A stretch of DNA of 38,159 nt, from assembly GCA_903847385.1 (NCBI GenBank), contig CAINDO010000182.1, positions 1-38,159 on the forward strand, given 5' to 3'. Source of the stretch: an uncultured Myxococcales bacterium (GTDB lineage: Bacteria; Myxococcota_A; Bradymonadia; UBA7976; UBA1532). Below are positions 7,939 to 16,555 of the stretch, in pieces. The notes under the pieces were generated by a model. The model saw only the letters and a program-made list of their open reading frames with translations, did not search any database and was not told the origin of the DNA. The position numbers and the translations under genes were made by a program. The first letter of the stretch is position 1. Every line of letters starts with the position of its first letter.

Positions 7939-9912
7939 TCACTCCATCACCGTGTCTGCATCTTCTACCGGGTGCCCGGGCGAGTATCTCGTCCGGCGTC
8001 TTCCCATCGGAACGCCGAATCCAACCGGCTGGTCCAACAGTCGTCGGACGTCCGACGGCCGGGCTGGTGCATGCACCGCTGCAGACCAACAGACGTCGAC
8101 ACAACCGCGAGGCCTCGGCTCGGTCTGATGTAGAACGACCACGAGAACGCCGCTCCCGGAACTTGTCGCAAACGCCAATGCAAATCGAACCTCGCGATGC
8201 AGTACCAGAGTGCCTTGCCCGGTGATTGGGTCATGGAACCCTTGATGCACACATCCGGTGAGCCAATCGGTGTCCCCAAATTGGAATCGAAGTGACTGCT
8301 GAATCGCCCCGATCTCGTCGTCGAATTCGCCGTCGGCAATCTCACGATCCGCGAACTCGGTTTCGACCGCATTGTGTTGGGGGCCTCGTGCGTGCGCGTA
8401 GATCGGCACCGACGAACCGATAAGGAGAAATGAATCCATTGCCGCTATCGAACGGAGAGCGGACAGCGGGACCGTCGTCGCCCACCCGGGAACACGGGCG
8501 ACGAGCGTAGACTCCGCGCCACGTCGACGTTTTTGCGTCTCCCTCCGTTGAACGATGCACTCGCCGCTGGTCAGAGCGAATACTCGCCACCTGATTATTC
8601 GGTCGATAGAGGTGAATGATACGCGATAGCACCATCGCCCCCGCACCACTGTGTCATCGAGGAATGCATCGACTACGCCCGCCAGAGGCTCAGCGACGAG
8701 CTGCCCAGCTGGCAACAGAGGACCCTTCCTAACGGACGATAGTGGATAGGGGCGAAACGACTCCATCTCGTCTGCTGCCAGTCCTGATTCGGCCTGAGTC
8801 AGTACCCGGACTTCACCCTTGGTCAGGACCCAGAATCGACCATGGAAGTGCCGGAGGGCTTCTTCGAGGTACCACGCAAGAATACGCCGTCGCTTCACCG
8901 AGGCCTTCGGCGAGATGATTGCCGCAGCGCGACTCACTACTGCGGATGGCGCATTGCTGTCACCGGCTGCAGGGCCGCTCATTGCTTCGCTTAGTGCTCC
9001 GACCAAAGAGCGGACATTTGTAGTCGCAAGCGGCGATTCAACCTCGGTTGGTGGACATGCAAATTCCAAGATCGTCCGGACCGCGTCGATCACGCGCGCC
9101 GCGATGGCATCCACATTCATTGTCTCGGGCTGCCAGGTAGCCAAGTAGTGCTTTGTATGTGCAACGACGTTGATTCCCCAGTGGGCGCACACAATGAGAG
9201 CTGTTACGTCTGCCTCCACTTCTCGAATTGCGTGGCGCTCAGAGACCCGGAAAAGGCCGTCGACCAACGGGCTCGCTAGGGGATCTCTGGAGACGTGACC
9301 GAGGATGATGTGTGCAACCTCGTGGGCATAGACGTGGGCAACTTGAAAGCCCGGAAGGCCAGGCTGTAAGTAGATCCACTGCCCATTGGTTGCCCCGAAC
9401 GCACTGTCGGATACGCCACGCGGAAGGGTCGTCCTCAGTTCAATCGGCTCAGCTTGCTGGGCCCGCCAAGAATCGAACCTCTCGGTCAGCATCACGACAA
9501 GGTCGGGATTCACTGCGACGGGCGGGGGCGCGACCAGCGACGGGATCTCAGGGCCCTCCGTGTCCTGAATGTCGTACTCCGCGTAGCGGCGTTCCGCGTA
9601 CTTCTTTCCGGTGCCGTCCGAGCGCTTGCCACTCGCATTGAATACCGAATAGACTGTCAGTGTCCGCGCGCGCGGAAGGAGAGTGCGTCCGGCCTTCATC
9701 CAGGCACGCCGTGTCATGACACGGGTCACGAGTTCCCCGCGCCCGCCTCTCGCTCCTGCAAGCAGGAAGAGGTTCGCCCAGAAATGGAACCGTTCGAGTG
9801 CTCCAGAGTGCCGCAAACGCAAGTAGTGGCGGATGCACTCGTCCGGCTGCGTCAAGAGCCGGGCGATGAAGTCGCGCCACGCCAAGTCCATCGATTGTCC
9901 GTCGGTTTCCAT
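7939..9912 (-). CDS. ArdC-like N-terminal domain fused to a zinc metallopeptidase, long unknown C-terminus
   Basis: A 657-residue protein. Residues about 30-115 (HFWANLFLLAGARGGRG, then a RRAWMKAGRTLLPRAR segment) resemble the ssDNA-binding domain of ArdC antirestriction proteins. HEVAH at 197-201 with Glu233 in EVEAD is a gluzincin site of the ImmA/IrrE type. Residues about 300-657 match nothing I recognise. GGAGG nine bases before the ATG supports the start. Base composition is visibly more A+T-rich, with more third-position A/T, than the flanking genes, suggesting separate acquisition. It follows drmC after 106 bases on the same strand, so it may be the last gene of the DISARM transcript. 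ArdC proteins blunt restriction; self-protection or regulator cleavage are possible roles. The ArdC assignment is moderate, the protease motif strong. Confidence 0.7.
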   Translation of the reverse strand: METDGQSMDLAWRDFIARLLTQPDECIRHYLRLRHSGALERFHFWANLFLLAGARGGRGELVTRVMTRRAWMKAGRTLLPRARTLTVYSVFNASGKRSDGTGKKYAERRYAEYDIQDTEGPEIPSLVAPPPVAVNPDLVVMLTERFDSWRAQQAEPIELRTTLPRGVSDSAFGATNGQWIYLQPGLPGFQVAHVYAHEVAHIILGHVSRDPLASPLVDGLFRVSERHAIREVEADVTALIVCAHWGINVVAHTKHYLATWQPETMNVDAIAARVIDAVRTILEFACPPTEVESPLATTNVRSLVGALSEAMSGPAAGDSNAPSAVVSRAAAIISPKASVKRRRILAWYLEEALRHFHGRFWVLTKGEVRVLTQAESGLAADEMESFRPYPLSSVRKGPLLPAGQLVAEPLAGVVDAFLDDTVVRGRWCYRVSFTSIDRIIRWRVFALTSGECIVQRRETQKRRRGAESTLVARVPGWATTVPLSALRSIAAMDSFLLIGSSVPIYAHARGPQHNAVETEFADREIADGEFDDEIGAIQQSLRFQFGDTDWLTGCVHQGFHDPITGQGTLVLHREVRFALAFATSSGSGVLVVVLHQTEPRPRGCVDVCWSAAVHAPARPSDVRRLLDQPVGFGVPMGRRRTRYSPGHPVEDADTVME

Positions 9913-10018
9913 TATTCGCCTCCGTCAGGGAATTGGCCGTGGGTCGAGAGCCTAGGACACAGCCCCACCTCGGCACCATGCCCACGTTGCTGGGTCGGTG
10001 GGATTTCGGCTTCGGAGC

Positions 10019-10825
10019 TCAGAGCGCCAACCTCCGCAAGATCCCCGCCTCGACAAACCGCTCGAACTGCCTCGCCACGCGTTCGCCGAGCTTCCGGTCT
10101 TCGATCACGACGCCGGCTTCGATGTTCCGCTCGTGCGCGGCCTCCGTGAAGTTGGCCGATGTGAGCAGCGTCCACCGCCGATCGATCACGACGGTCTTCG
10201 CGTGCAGGACCGCTCGTTTGTGTCCCTCCGTCTCGAGGGAGCGCGGGTCGTAGAACACCTCGGGCAGCCGCTTGCCCGGCCAGACGTGCTCCCGCATCCG
10301 CGCCGCGAACTCGCGGACGAGCACTGCCGCGGGCGTCTCATCCAGATGCGGGCGGTGGACGTTCGCACAGACGCGGACCACGAGCTCAGGTTCGTCGTCC
10401 ATGCGCCCCGCCAACTCGCCGAAGAGGGCTTCGGCCCGCTTCTTCTCGTCGAGCGCGAACGTGGAGATCAGCACCGCCTGCTGCGCCCTCCGAAACAACT
10501 CTTGCACGACCACCGACGTATCGCGCGCGTCGACCTCGTCGAGCTCGGGCGGCGACCAAACGAGTTGGACCCGATCGGCCATGCGCTGGCTGGCATCCCT
10601 CTCCTCGACGAGCAGGTGCAGGGCGCGCGCGATGTGGCGGACCGCCATACCGTCGCTCACCATGTCCGCCAGGGCCCCGCAGAGGGCGTCGATGTGCTCC
10701 TCTGGGACGTGTGACGCCAGCGTGGCCCGCGTGATCGGCGCGTCGATTCGACCCGCCGCCATCGCCTCCGCCAGACCCAGGAGCGCCGACCGTCCCAGCC
10801 GACGAAACGGGTTGCTCACTTTCAC
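10019..10825 (-). CDS. drmC: DISARM protein DrmC, phospholipase D-like
   Basis: A 268-residue protein with one phospholipase D/nuclease motif, HAKTVVID at 208-215 (His208, Lys210, Asp215), followed by SANFTEAA. DrmC carries a single PLD motif, so it presumably works as a dimer. GTG at 10825 shares GTGA with the drmB stop. A second in-frame GTG at 10819 is possible; the longer open frame upstream is only drmB in another frame. DISARM degrades or blocks incoming unmodified DNA; DrmC is the accessory member and has been reported as dispensable in some settings. It is the last core gene of the operon here. Confidence 0.9.
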   Translation of the reverse strand: MKVSNPFRRLGRSALLGLAEAMAAGRIDAPITRATLASHVPEEHIDALCGALADMVSDGMAVRHIARALHLLVEERDASQRMADRVQLVWSPPELDEVDARDTSVVVQELFRRAQQAVLISTFALDEKKRAEALFGELAGRMDDEPELVVRVCANVHRPHLDETPAAVLVREFAARMREHVWPGKRLPEVFYDPRSLETEGHKRAVLHAKTVVIDRRWTLLTSANFTEAAHERNIEAGVVIEDRKLGERVARQFERFVEAGILRRLAL

Positions 10826-12672
10826 GCGTCGTTCCCGAAGAACGCGGCGCCGGGCGTCGCGACCGTGGGCACTACGAGTGCCCGGTCGAGGCACTCGTTG
10901 CGGTGCTCGCAGCTCGTCTCGGCAATCAACAGACAGCCGTGGCAAGCCGCGCCATGAAGGAATCGCTCCTCGTGCGGATCCGCCGGATCGTGTTGGGAGC
11001 AGACCGGATCGTTCGAGCACAACCTGCCCAACTCCAACGCGCGCTCCAGGTGTCGCCCGATGTTCTTCCCCATCTCGACAAGCCCGCCGAGGCTGCCCTC
11101 AGACCCGGGCGTCCCGGTGTAGAGCAAAATGCCGTGGCCCGAGGCGCCCGCGCCCCCCGTCGGGGACTTGCATGGCGCGTAGATCCGCTCTCGGATGGCG
11201 CTTGCCGAGTAGCCGCAGTCGAGCGACAGCGCGGTGATCATGAGGTGCGCAAGTGACTGGAGCATGATGTAGGGCAGGCCTGGGAAGCTCGCGGCGGGCA
11301 GGTTCTTGCGGCGCTGCCACTCGGCAAATCCGGCAATGAGTTCGGCGGCGCGGGCCTTCACCGCGGGTCGGTCGAGCCAAGCCCCGATGGCATCGTTCGA
11401 GAACGACAGAAAGACCCCTTCGCCCCGATTCTCGTTGGCGGGGAGCCACGTCAGATCACGAGAAAGCGGCGCCATCTCGACTTCGAGATCGAGCTCTCCG
11501 TTGATGTCGGGCAGGCTTGCCTCGAAGCGTGTGAAGCCGACCTGCACCGACACCTCGCGCAACCGATGAACGAGCACCAGCCGGTCGATCTTGCCTTCGG
11601 CGCAGTGGGGAAGCGGCCCGACAGGCTGGGCCCGGGCATAGAAGTTGCCCTCGGGTTTGTCCTCGCCGAGGGTGTCTTCCTGTGCCATCAGCGTCTCGAT
11701 CTCGGCCTGCTTGATGCCCTTCTCTATCGGCGTGGCCCCGCTGATACGACGCTGGACCTCGGCCCAAACGACCGCATTCCCGAAGCCTTCGAGGGCCGCA
11801 GCGACCTTCGCTTTTCGCCGCTCGTTTGCAACTTCGGCTTCGGAGAGACACGTCTGGAGAAAGTCCTCCCAGACGCGGTCGACTGCATCTCGCAGGGCCC
11901 GATCGCGGTCTGGCAGCGAAATCAACCCGACGGTCTGCGAGAAATACGCGTTCGACGCCGAGCGAGTGAGCAGGCGGTTTGGTTTGTCGCACTTTGCCTG
12001 CACCCGCGGTCCGAGCCAAGGGCTCCGCCCGGCGCACCACCCCAACCCCGTGCCATCACGCAACGTGGCTTCTGAGAGGGGCCGCCGCTGATTCCCATTC
12101 TTCTCGTCGCGGACGTAGATCTCGGCGAAGTCGTTGCCGGCGCCACCCTCATCGAGCCACAGGTCCCCCGTGCGCTCGGTCTTGTAGTCGCGTCGCACGA
12201 AGCCGTACCACTCCACGTCGTTGATGTGGCCGCGCACGCAGGCCTGGACGAACCTGACCGGCACCACGGGTTTGACCTTCCGGTCGCGGGTCAAGTAGCC
12301 GCCCTTGACGAGCCGATCCCAGGGGAGCAGAGGCCGGGTGCGGTAGATCCGGCCATCGGGTGCCCGCCAGGTCTCGTCGACCTGCCCCAGGAACCACGTG
12401 GGAAACTGAAACACGTCGATGCCGCTGCGCGGTGCGGTCGGGTCGCCCGAATCCACCGGCGGTGCGTACAGCGCAAGCTCTGAAACGCCAAGCTTCTCGC
12501 AGAGCCAACTGACCAGGCGGTCCTCGTAAATCCGCTCTTTGTCGCCGGACCAGTATTCGAGGCCCGCGACGAGCACCGAGTGATTGGGCAGGTCGACCAT
12601 CGAGCCGGGGCCGAAGGTCGTGAGCACCTGGCTCTGGCGGATTTCTCCCGTGGGCGGAACCTTTGGTTTCAT
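10822..12672 (-). CDS. drmB: DISARM protein DrmB, DUF1998 domain
   Basis: A 616-residue protein opening with IRQSQVLTTFGPGSMVDLP, characteristic of DrmB. The last roughly 75 residues contain closely spaced Cys and His (CSNDPVCSQHD, ACHGC, CEHRNEC) expected of a zinc-binding DUF1998 domain. ATG at 12672 overlaps the drmA stop by ATGA, and the gene overlaps drmC by GTGA, so the three are translationally coupled. DrmB forms a complex with the helicase DrmA that binds DNA with a 5' overhang and guards against self-targeting in the systems studied. All family landmarks are present and the frame is intact. Confidence 0.93.
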   Translation of the reverse strand: MKPKVPPTGEIRQSQVLTTFGPGSMVDLPNHSVLVAGLEYWSGDKERIYEDRLVSWLCEKLGVSELALYAPPVDSGDPTAPRSGIDVFQFPTWFLGQVDETWRAPDGRIYRTRPLLPWDRLVKGGYLTRDRKVKPVVPVRFVQACVRGHINDVEWYGFVRRDYKTERTGDLWLDEGGAGNDFAEIYVRDEKNGNQRRPLSEATLRDGTGLGWCAGRSPWLGPRVQAKCDKPNRLLTRSASNAYFSQTVGLISLPDRDRALRDAVDRVWEDFLQTCLSEAEVANERRKAKVAAALEGFGNAVVWAEVQRRISGATPIEKGIKQAEIETLMAQEDTLGEDKPEGNFYARAQPVGPLPHCAEGKIDRLVLVHRLREVSVQVGFTRFEASLPDINGELDLEVEMAPLSRDLTWLPANENRGEGVFLSFSNDAIGAWLDRPAVKARAAELIAGFAEWQRRKNLPAASFPGLPYIMLQSLAHLMITALSLDCGYSASAIRERIYAPCKSPTGGAGASGHGILLYTGTPGSEGSLGGLVEMGKNIGRHLERALELGRLCSNDPVCSQHDPADPHEERFLHGAACHGCLLIAETSCEHRNECLDRALVVPTVATPGAAFFGNDA

Positions 12673-15600
12673 TTTGCGTCCTCGGTGACGATGCCGCCGT
12701 CCGGATTGCGCAGCCACAGGTTCACCGAGGGCTCGACCTCGCGCAGACTCCGGTTCGCCTTGAACTGCCTCGCCTCTTTGGTCTGCTTTTCCAGCTCGGG
12801 ATCGAGCGGATCGAAGAGCAGCGGCGGCGCGACACCGATCTCCCGTTGGTACTGCAAATCGCCCTTCTTGGTGGCGATGGACTGCCAGGCGTCGAGCAGC
12901 GCGTTCACGCGGTCTTTGACCTTCTTGCGCAGGGCCTCCGTCTCCTCGTTGCCGAGCTGGGTGTCGTGACCCTCGGCGCGGCGCGAGAGCACGTCGGCGA
13001 CATATTCGAGCTCGACGCGATGTTTGTTCACGGCCAATGCACCGCGCGCGGGCGTCATGCCCGGATGCCCCAGCCGGGCGAGCGCGACGGTCACGGCGGC
13101 GATGCCCCGATCGATGGCCCGCGGCGAGAACGGCGTGACACTCGTGGCCTCGACCGAGCGGTAGAAACTCTCGTGCCAGGCACAGAATCGCTCGTAGTGG
13201 CTGCGATCCCTCGGCCGGTAGACGTTGAGCAGCGTGACCACGAGCCCGGGCCGCTGGTCGTCGCGCCCCACTCGGCTGGTGGCCTGGATATACTCGGACG
13301 CCGTCTTCGGCTGCCCCAGCACGACCATCAGCCCCAGGCGTTGAATATCGAGGCCGACCGAGATCATGTTCGTGGCGAGGGCCACGTCGACGCGCTCCTT
13401 GTCGCCAAACGGCAGCGCGAGGCGACGCTTCGTGTCGGCCACCTCGTTCGTGCTGACGCGGCTCGTGAGCTCACGGGGCTCGGTCAGGCGCGGCCGGTCG
13501 ACGAACAGACCCGTCGTCTCGCCCACACGTCTGCGTCGAACGCCATAGTCGACGAGCCGCGTAGTCACCTCGTCCTCGACGATGCGGCGGCTGCCCCCGA
13601 GCTCCCGCAGGGAATTGAAATAGCCAACCAGCGTCATGTACGGATCGGCTGGATTGTCGGCCTGGGAGGCGCTCCCCCCGTTCTCCTTCCAGGCCTTCTG
13701 CGCGGCCGCCATCAGGGCAAGCGACGTGCGCAGCAGCACGACCTTCAAGTTTCGTCCCTGCGCGGCGATGCCGAGATAGGTGCGCGGATTGCGCTTGTCG
13801 GCGCCCACGGTCACCGCGAAGAAGGCGTCGCGCCGATTGGGACCGGGGGGCGGAAATACCTCGACCGCGGTGCGTCCGAACAGGGCCCGGATCTGTCGCT
13901 CGGCCCGTCGCACCGTCGCCGTGGACGCGATGATTTTGGGACGGGGCGCACCCGGGTCGAGAGACGTGCCCGCCAGGGCGTCGATGGCCGTCTCGTACAG
14001 GCCGACCATCGTGCCGAGGGGCCCGGAAATCAGGTGCAGCTCGTCCTGAATGACCAGATCGGGCGGTGGGAGCGGGCCCTTCAGCGGCGCCCCTCTTCCC
14101 GTCTTCATCGGTCCATAGAATCCGTCCGCATCGTTGCGCTCGACCCGCCCGAACAACCCGACGGTCTCGCCGACCCATGGCAGGCTCGCGAACTTGTCGA
14201 CCGTGGCGATGATGAACGCCGGCAGCCTCCGATAGATCGGCTCATCGACCGCGAGGATCGGGATGCCGCGGGCCTGGCGGCGCCCGTGGAACGCGCACTC
14301 ACGGTGGACGCACATCACTCGCAGGTCCGTCGGTTCGTCACTGTTCGGGAGCAGCTTGAAACTGTCCTTGGTGAACTTCCAACCGCACCATGGGCAGTTC
14401 TCGAGTGGCACCGGTGAGGGCTTGCGACCGGAGTCGTTCTGAAACGCGATGGTGCGTGCACGAGCTGAGCGTTCATTGCGGTCGCCACTGCGCCCCATGT
14501 GATTCGGCGTTGCCGCCTGCCCGACCCAGAGCCCGATCTCGAAGGGCCACGGGCCCAGCTTGGCCACATCCGCCTGCCGTTCGAGTTCGAGCGCGCACAC
14601 GAGCGTCGCGGCGCGGCCGAGCTGATCGAGGGTGAGCAGGCGGAGCGTGTAGCGCATCAGCACGGACACGCCAGCCGATTGCACGGACGGATCGCGCAGG
14701 CGCCGCAGGACCATGGCAAACGCGGCCAGGCCCAGGTAGGCCTCGGTCTTGCCGCCGCCCGTCGGGAAGAACAGGAGGTCGACGACCTTGCGGTCCGCGT
14801 GGCTCGGGTTGGCCATGCCGACGATGTTGGTCAACAAGAATGCGAGCTGGAAGGGATGCCATCGCGGCGGCTTGTGGGTTGACGGCGCCGTCTCAGGCGA
14901 GTCGTGGGACAAACGCTGGCGAATGGCTGTGGCGATGGCCCGGTTCGCGATGCGGAACGCTTCGAAGATGGCCGGGTCGTCGAGCGCGTCGAGCCCGGCC
15001 TGAATGCGACCATGGACGCGCTGCGCGTTCTGGAGCAGACCATCGGCGACCTCCCTCCGGTCCGTGTCGCCGGGGCGTTCGTCGAGCTGCTCCTGCAGCC
15101 ACACGGAGTACTGCGTCAGCATGGGCGCGATCTTGTCGCGCACCTCCTGGGGTGAAATGGCCGCGGCGAGCGCCTCCATGCCGAGCTCGACCTCGGGCAG
15201 CGTGCGCGGGACCACTTTCTCGACGTCAGCCGTCGGCATCCAGGCGGTGCGCACCTCGAGGCACCCGCACTCCGGCTCTCGCAAGGCCATCGCCGAGACG
15301 TTGTGACCGACCGCGTACTCGACGACGTCGCGGTATTGCAGGTCGGCCACCTTCTCGTCCCAGTCGGCGCTGCCCTGCCCGTGAAGATCGGGACGAGCGA
15401 CGAACGACACGGCCGCGCGAATCGAGAGTTCAGGCTGGAAGACATAGGCCACGTCGCGCTGATCGTCGACCGCCGGCGTCCGGTGGTTCACCAGAAAGAC
15501 CGAAACAGAGCGCGTTCCTGCCGGGACCAGACCGTGATCCCCGACCGAACGCACCGATACGACGAGCGAGAGCCCCTCGAAGCCCGGAACGCCGAGGGGG

Positions 15601-16115
15601 GGTCGGGTGCCGTCCGCGAGCGGGAGGGTGCACTCGGCCGCCCTGGGAACCCGACGCCACTGGCCACGCCCGGCCCGCTCCTCGGGCGCGGAATCGGAGT
15701 CGTGCTCGCCGTCCTGACTGGCACCCGGGCCCACCCCGAGCTTCGCGACGGGCAGATAGTCGGCCCAGGTGAGCTTCGCCATCAGCTCAGTCGTGTCGGC
15801 CGCCACCAGCACGGACAGGCCCATCGACGAGGGGAAAAAGCCGCGCCGAGCGGAGGCCGCCTCGGGCGCATTGTCGTCGTCCGACTCGACCTTTCGACCA
15901 ATCAGATCGAGCGTGTCGTCGGCGTCGTCGTCGGCCCGCTGACTCGCTGGCGCCTCGTACGGCACCAGGAAGCCGGTGAGGTACCATTTCGACGGCGCAA
16001 TGGGGAGGACCTCCTCGGCATAGCGGCCGTGCGGCGCGTGCCCGGCTCGGGGTCCGATGAGGTCCAGTTCGACGGCGTCGATGAGCTGAGTTCGGATGAC
16101 GTTGGCGGTGGTCAT
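12669..16115 (-). CDS. drmA: DISARM helicase DrmA
   Basis: A 1148-residue superfamily 2 helicase. The first 440 residues are the DrmA-specific N-terminal part. Walker A is PTGGGKT at 451-457. A CPWC...C...C zinc site is at 574-607, set between the helicase motifs. DELH at 691-694 replaces DEAH. SAT is near 731-733, MISVGLDIQRL at 917-927, and QATSRVGRD at 944-952 is motif VI. DrmA with DrmB is the DNA-loading core of DISARM. ATG at 16115 overlaps the stop of the upstream 147-residue gene by ATGA; its end overlaps drmB. An Asp-rich patch (60-83) may be a flexible insertion. Frame and motifs are intact, so it should be functional. Confidence 0.95.
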   Translation of the reverse strand: MTTANVIRTQLIDAVELDLIGPRAGHAPHGRYAEEVLPIAPSKWYLTGFLVPYEAPASQRADDDADDTLDLIGRKVESDDDNAPEAASARRGFFPSSMGLSVLVAADTTELMAKLTWADYLPVAKLGVGPGASQDGEHDSDSAPEERAGRGQWRRVPRAAECTLPLADGTRPPLGVPGFEGLSLVVSVRSVGDHGLVPAGTRSVSVFLVNHRTPAVDDQRDVAYVFQPELSIRAAVSFVARPDLHGQGSADWDEKVADLQYRDVVEYAVGHNVSAMALREPECGCLEVRTAWMPTADVEKVVPRTLPEVELGMEALAAAISPQEVRDKIAPMLTQYSVWLQEQLDERPGDTDRREVADGLLQNAQRVHGRIQAGLDALDDPAIFEAFRIANRAIATAIRQRLSHDSPETAPSTHKPPRWHPFQLAFLLTNIVGMANPSHADRKVVDLLFFPTGGGKTEAYLGLAAFAMVLRRLRDPSVQSAGVSVLMRYTLRLLTLDQLGRAATLVCALELERQADVAKLGPWPFEIGLWVGQAATPNHMGRSGDRNERSARARTIAFQNDSGRKPSPVPLENCPWCGWKFTKDSFKLLPNSDEPTDLRVMCVHRECAFHGRRQARGIPILAVDEPIYRRLPAFIIATVDKFASLPWVGETVGLFGRVERNDADGFYGPMKTGRGAPLKGPLPPPDLVIQDELHLISGPLGTMVGLYETAIDALAGTSLDPGAPRPKIIASTATVRRAERQIRALFGRTAVEVFPPPGPNRRDAFFAVTVGADKRNPRTYLGIAAQGRNLKVVLLRTSLALMAAAQKAWKENGGSASQADNPADPYMTLVGYFNSLRELGGSRRIVEDEVTTRLVDYGVRRRRVGETTGLFVDRPRLTEPRELTSRVSTNEVADTKRRLALPFGDKERVDVALATNMISVGLDIQRLGLMVVLGQPKTASEYIQATSRVGRDDQRPGLVVTLLNVYRPRDRSHYERFCAWHESFYRSVEATSVTPFSPRAIDRGIAAVTVALARLGHPGMTPARGALAVNKHRVELEYVADVLSRRAEGHDTQLGNEETEALRKKVKDRVNALLDAWQSIATKKGDLQYQREIGVAPPLLFDPLDPELEKQTKEARQFKANRSLREVEPSVNLWLRNPDGGIVTEDAK

Positions 16116-16555
16116 AGCTTGAGATTCCGCCCTTCGAACTCGATGCGGTTCTGAGCGAGCAGCCTTCGGTACTTCGAGTTGGGCGAGAAGCGAACGCTGC
16201 CGCTCGCCAGCCAGATCCAGCGTTCGACGACTACGCCGGGTTTCAGCTGGCCTTCCAGGTGCGGCTTGGAGTGTGTCTTCTTGGCGATGACCACGCTGAC
16301 CTCGCCGTCGGTCGCGGAGTGCACCTCCACCGCCACGAGCGTGCCCGAACCGCGCGCAGCCTTCATCCCGAGGACGTAGTCCCAGCGGTTCGCTTGCGGC
16401 GCAGCGGCAAGGGCCGCCGCGTCGAAGTCCAGGCTGTCGGCCACCTGAAGGGTGGTGGCCTGGACGCGGGCCGAGTGAGCCCCCATCGCCTGCAGCCCAT
16501 TCTGGACATGGGGCAAGAGGGGGCTGGTTGGAACGAGTGAGCGCCGAAGGGCCAT
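16112..16555 (-). CDS. 147-residue DISARM-linked protein, possible PD-(D/E)XK-like fold
   Basis: I do not recognise a named family. The protein has Asp59 in NRWDYVLGMK, then a hydrophobic strand leading to VAVEVHSA (74-81) with Glu77, then VVIAKK (88-93). This D...ExH...K spacing on alternating strands resembles restriction-endonuclease-like folds, but the central motif is ExH rather than ExK, so catalysis is uncertain. ATG at 16555 overlaps the ATPase stop by one base (TGATG), and its stop overlaps drmA by ATGA. It is thus locked into the DISARM operon between an ATPase and the helicase. It is not one of the class 1 core genes as I know them. Likely the working partner of the ATPase. Confidence 0.7.
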   Translation of the reverse strand: MALRRSLVPTSPLLPHVQNGLQAMGAHSARVQATTLQVADSLDFDAAALAAAPQANRWDYVLGMKAARGSGTLVAVEVHSATDGEVSVVIAKKTHSKPHLEGQLKPGVVVERWIWLASGSVRFSPNSKYRRLLAQNRIEFEGRNLKL

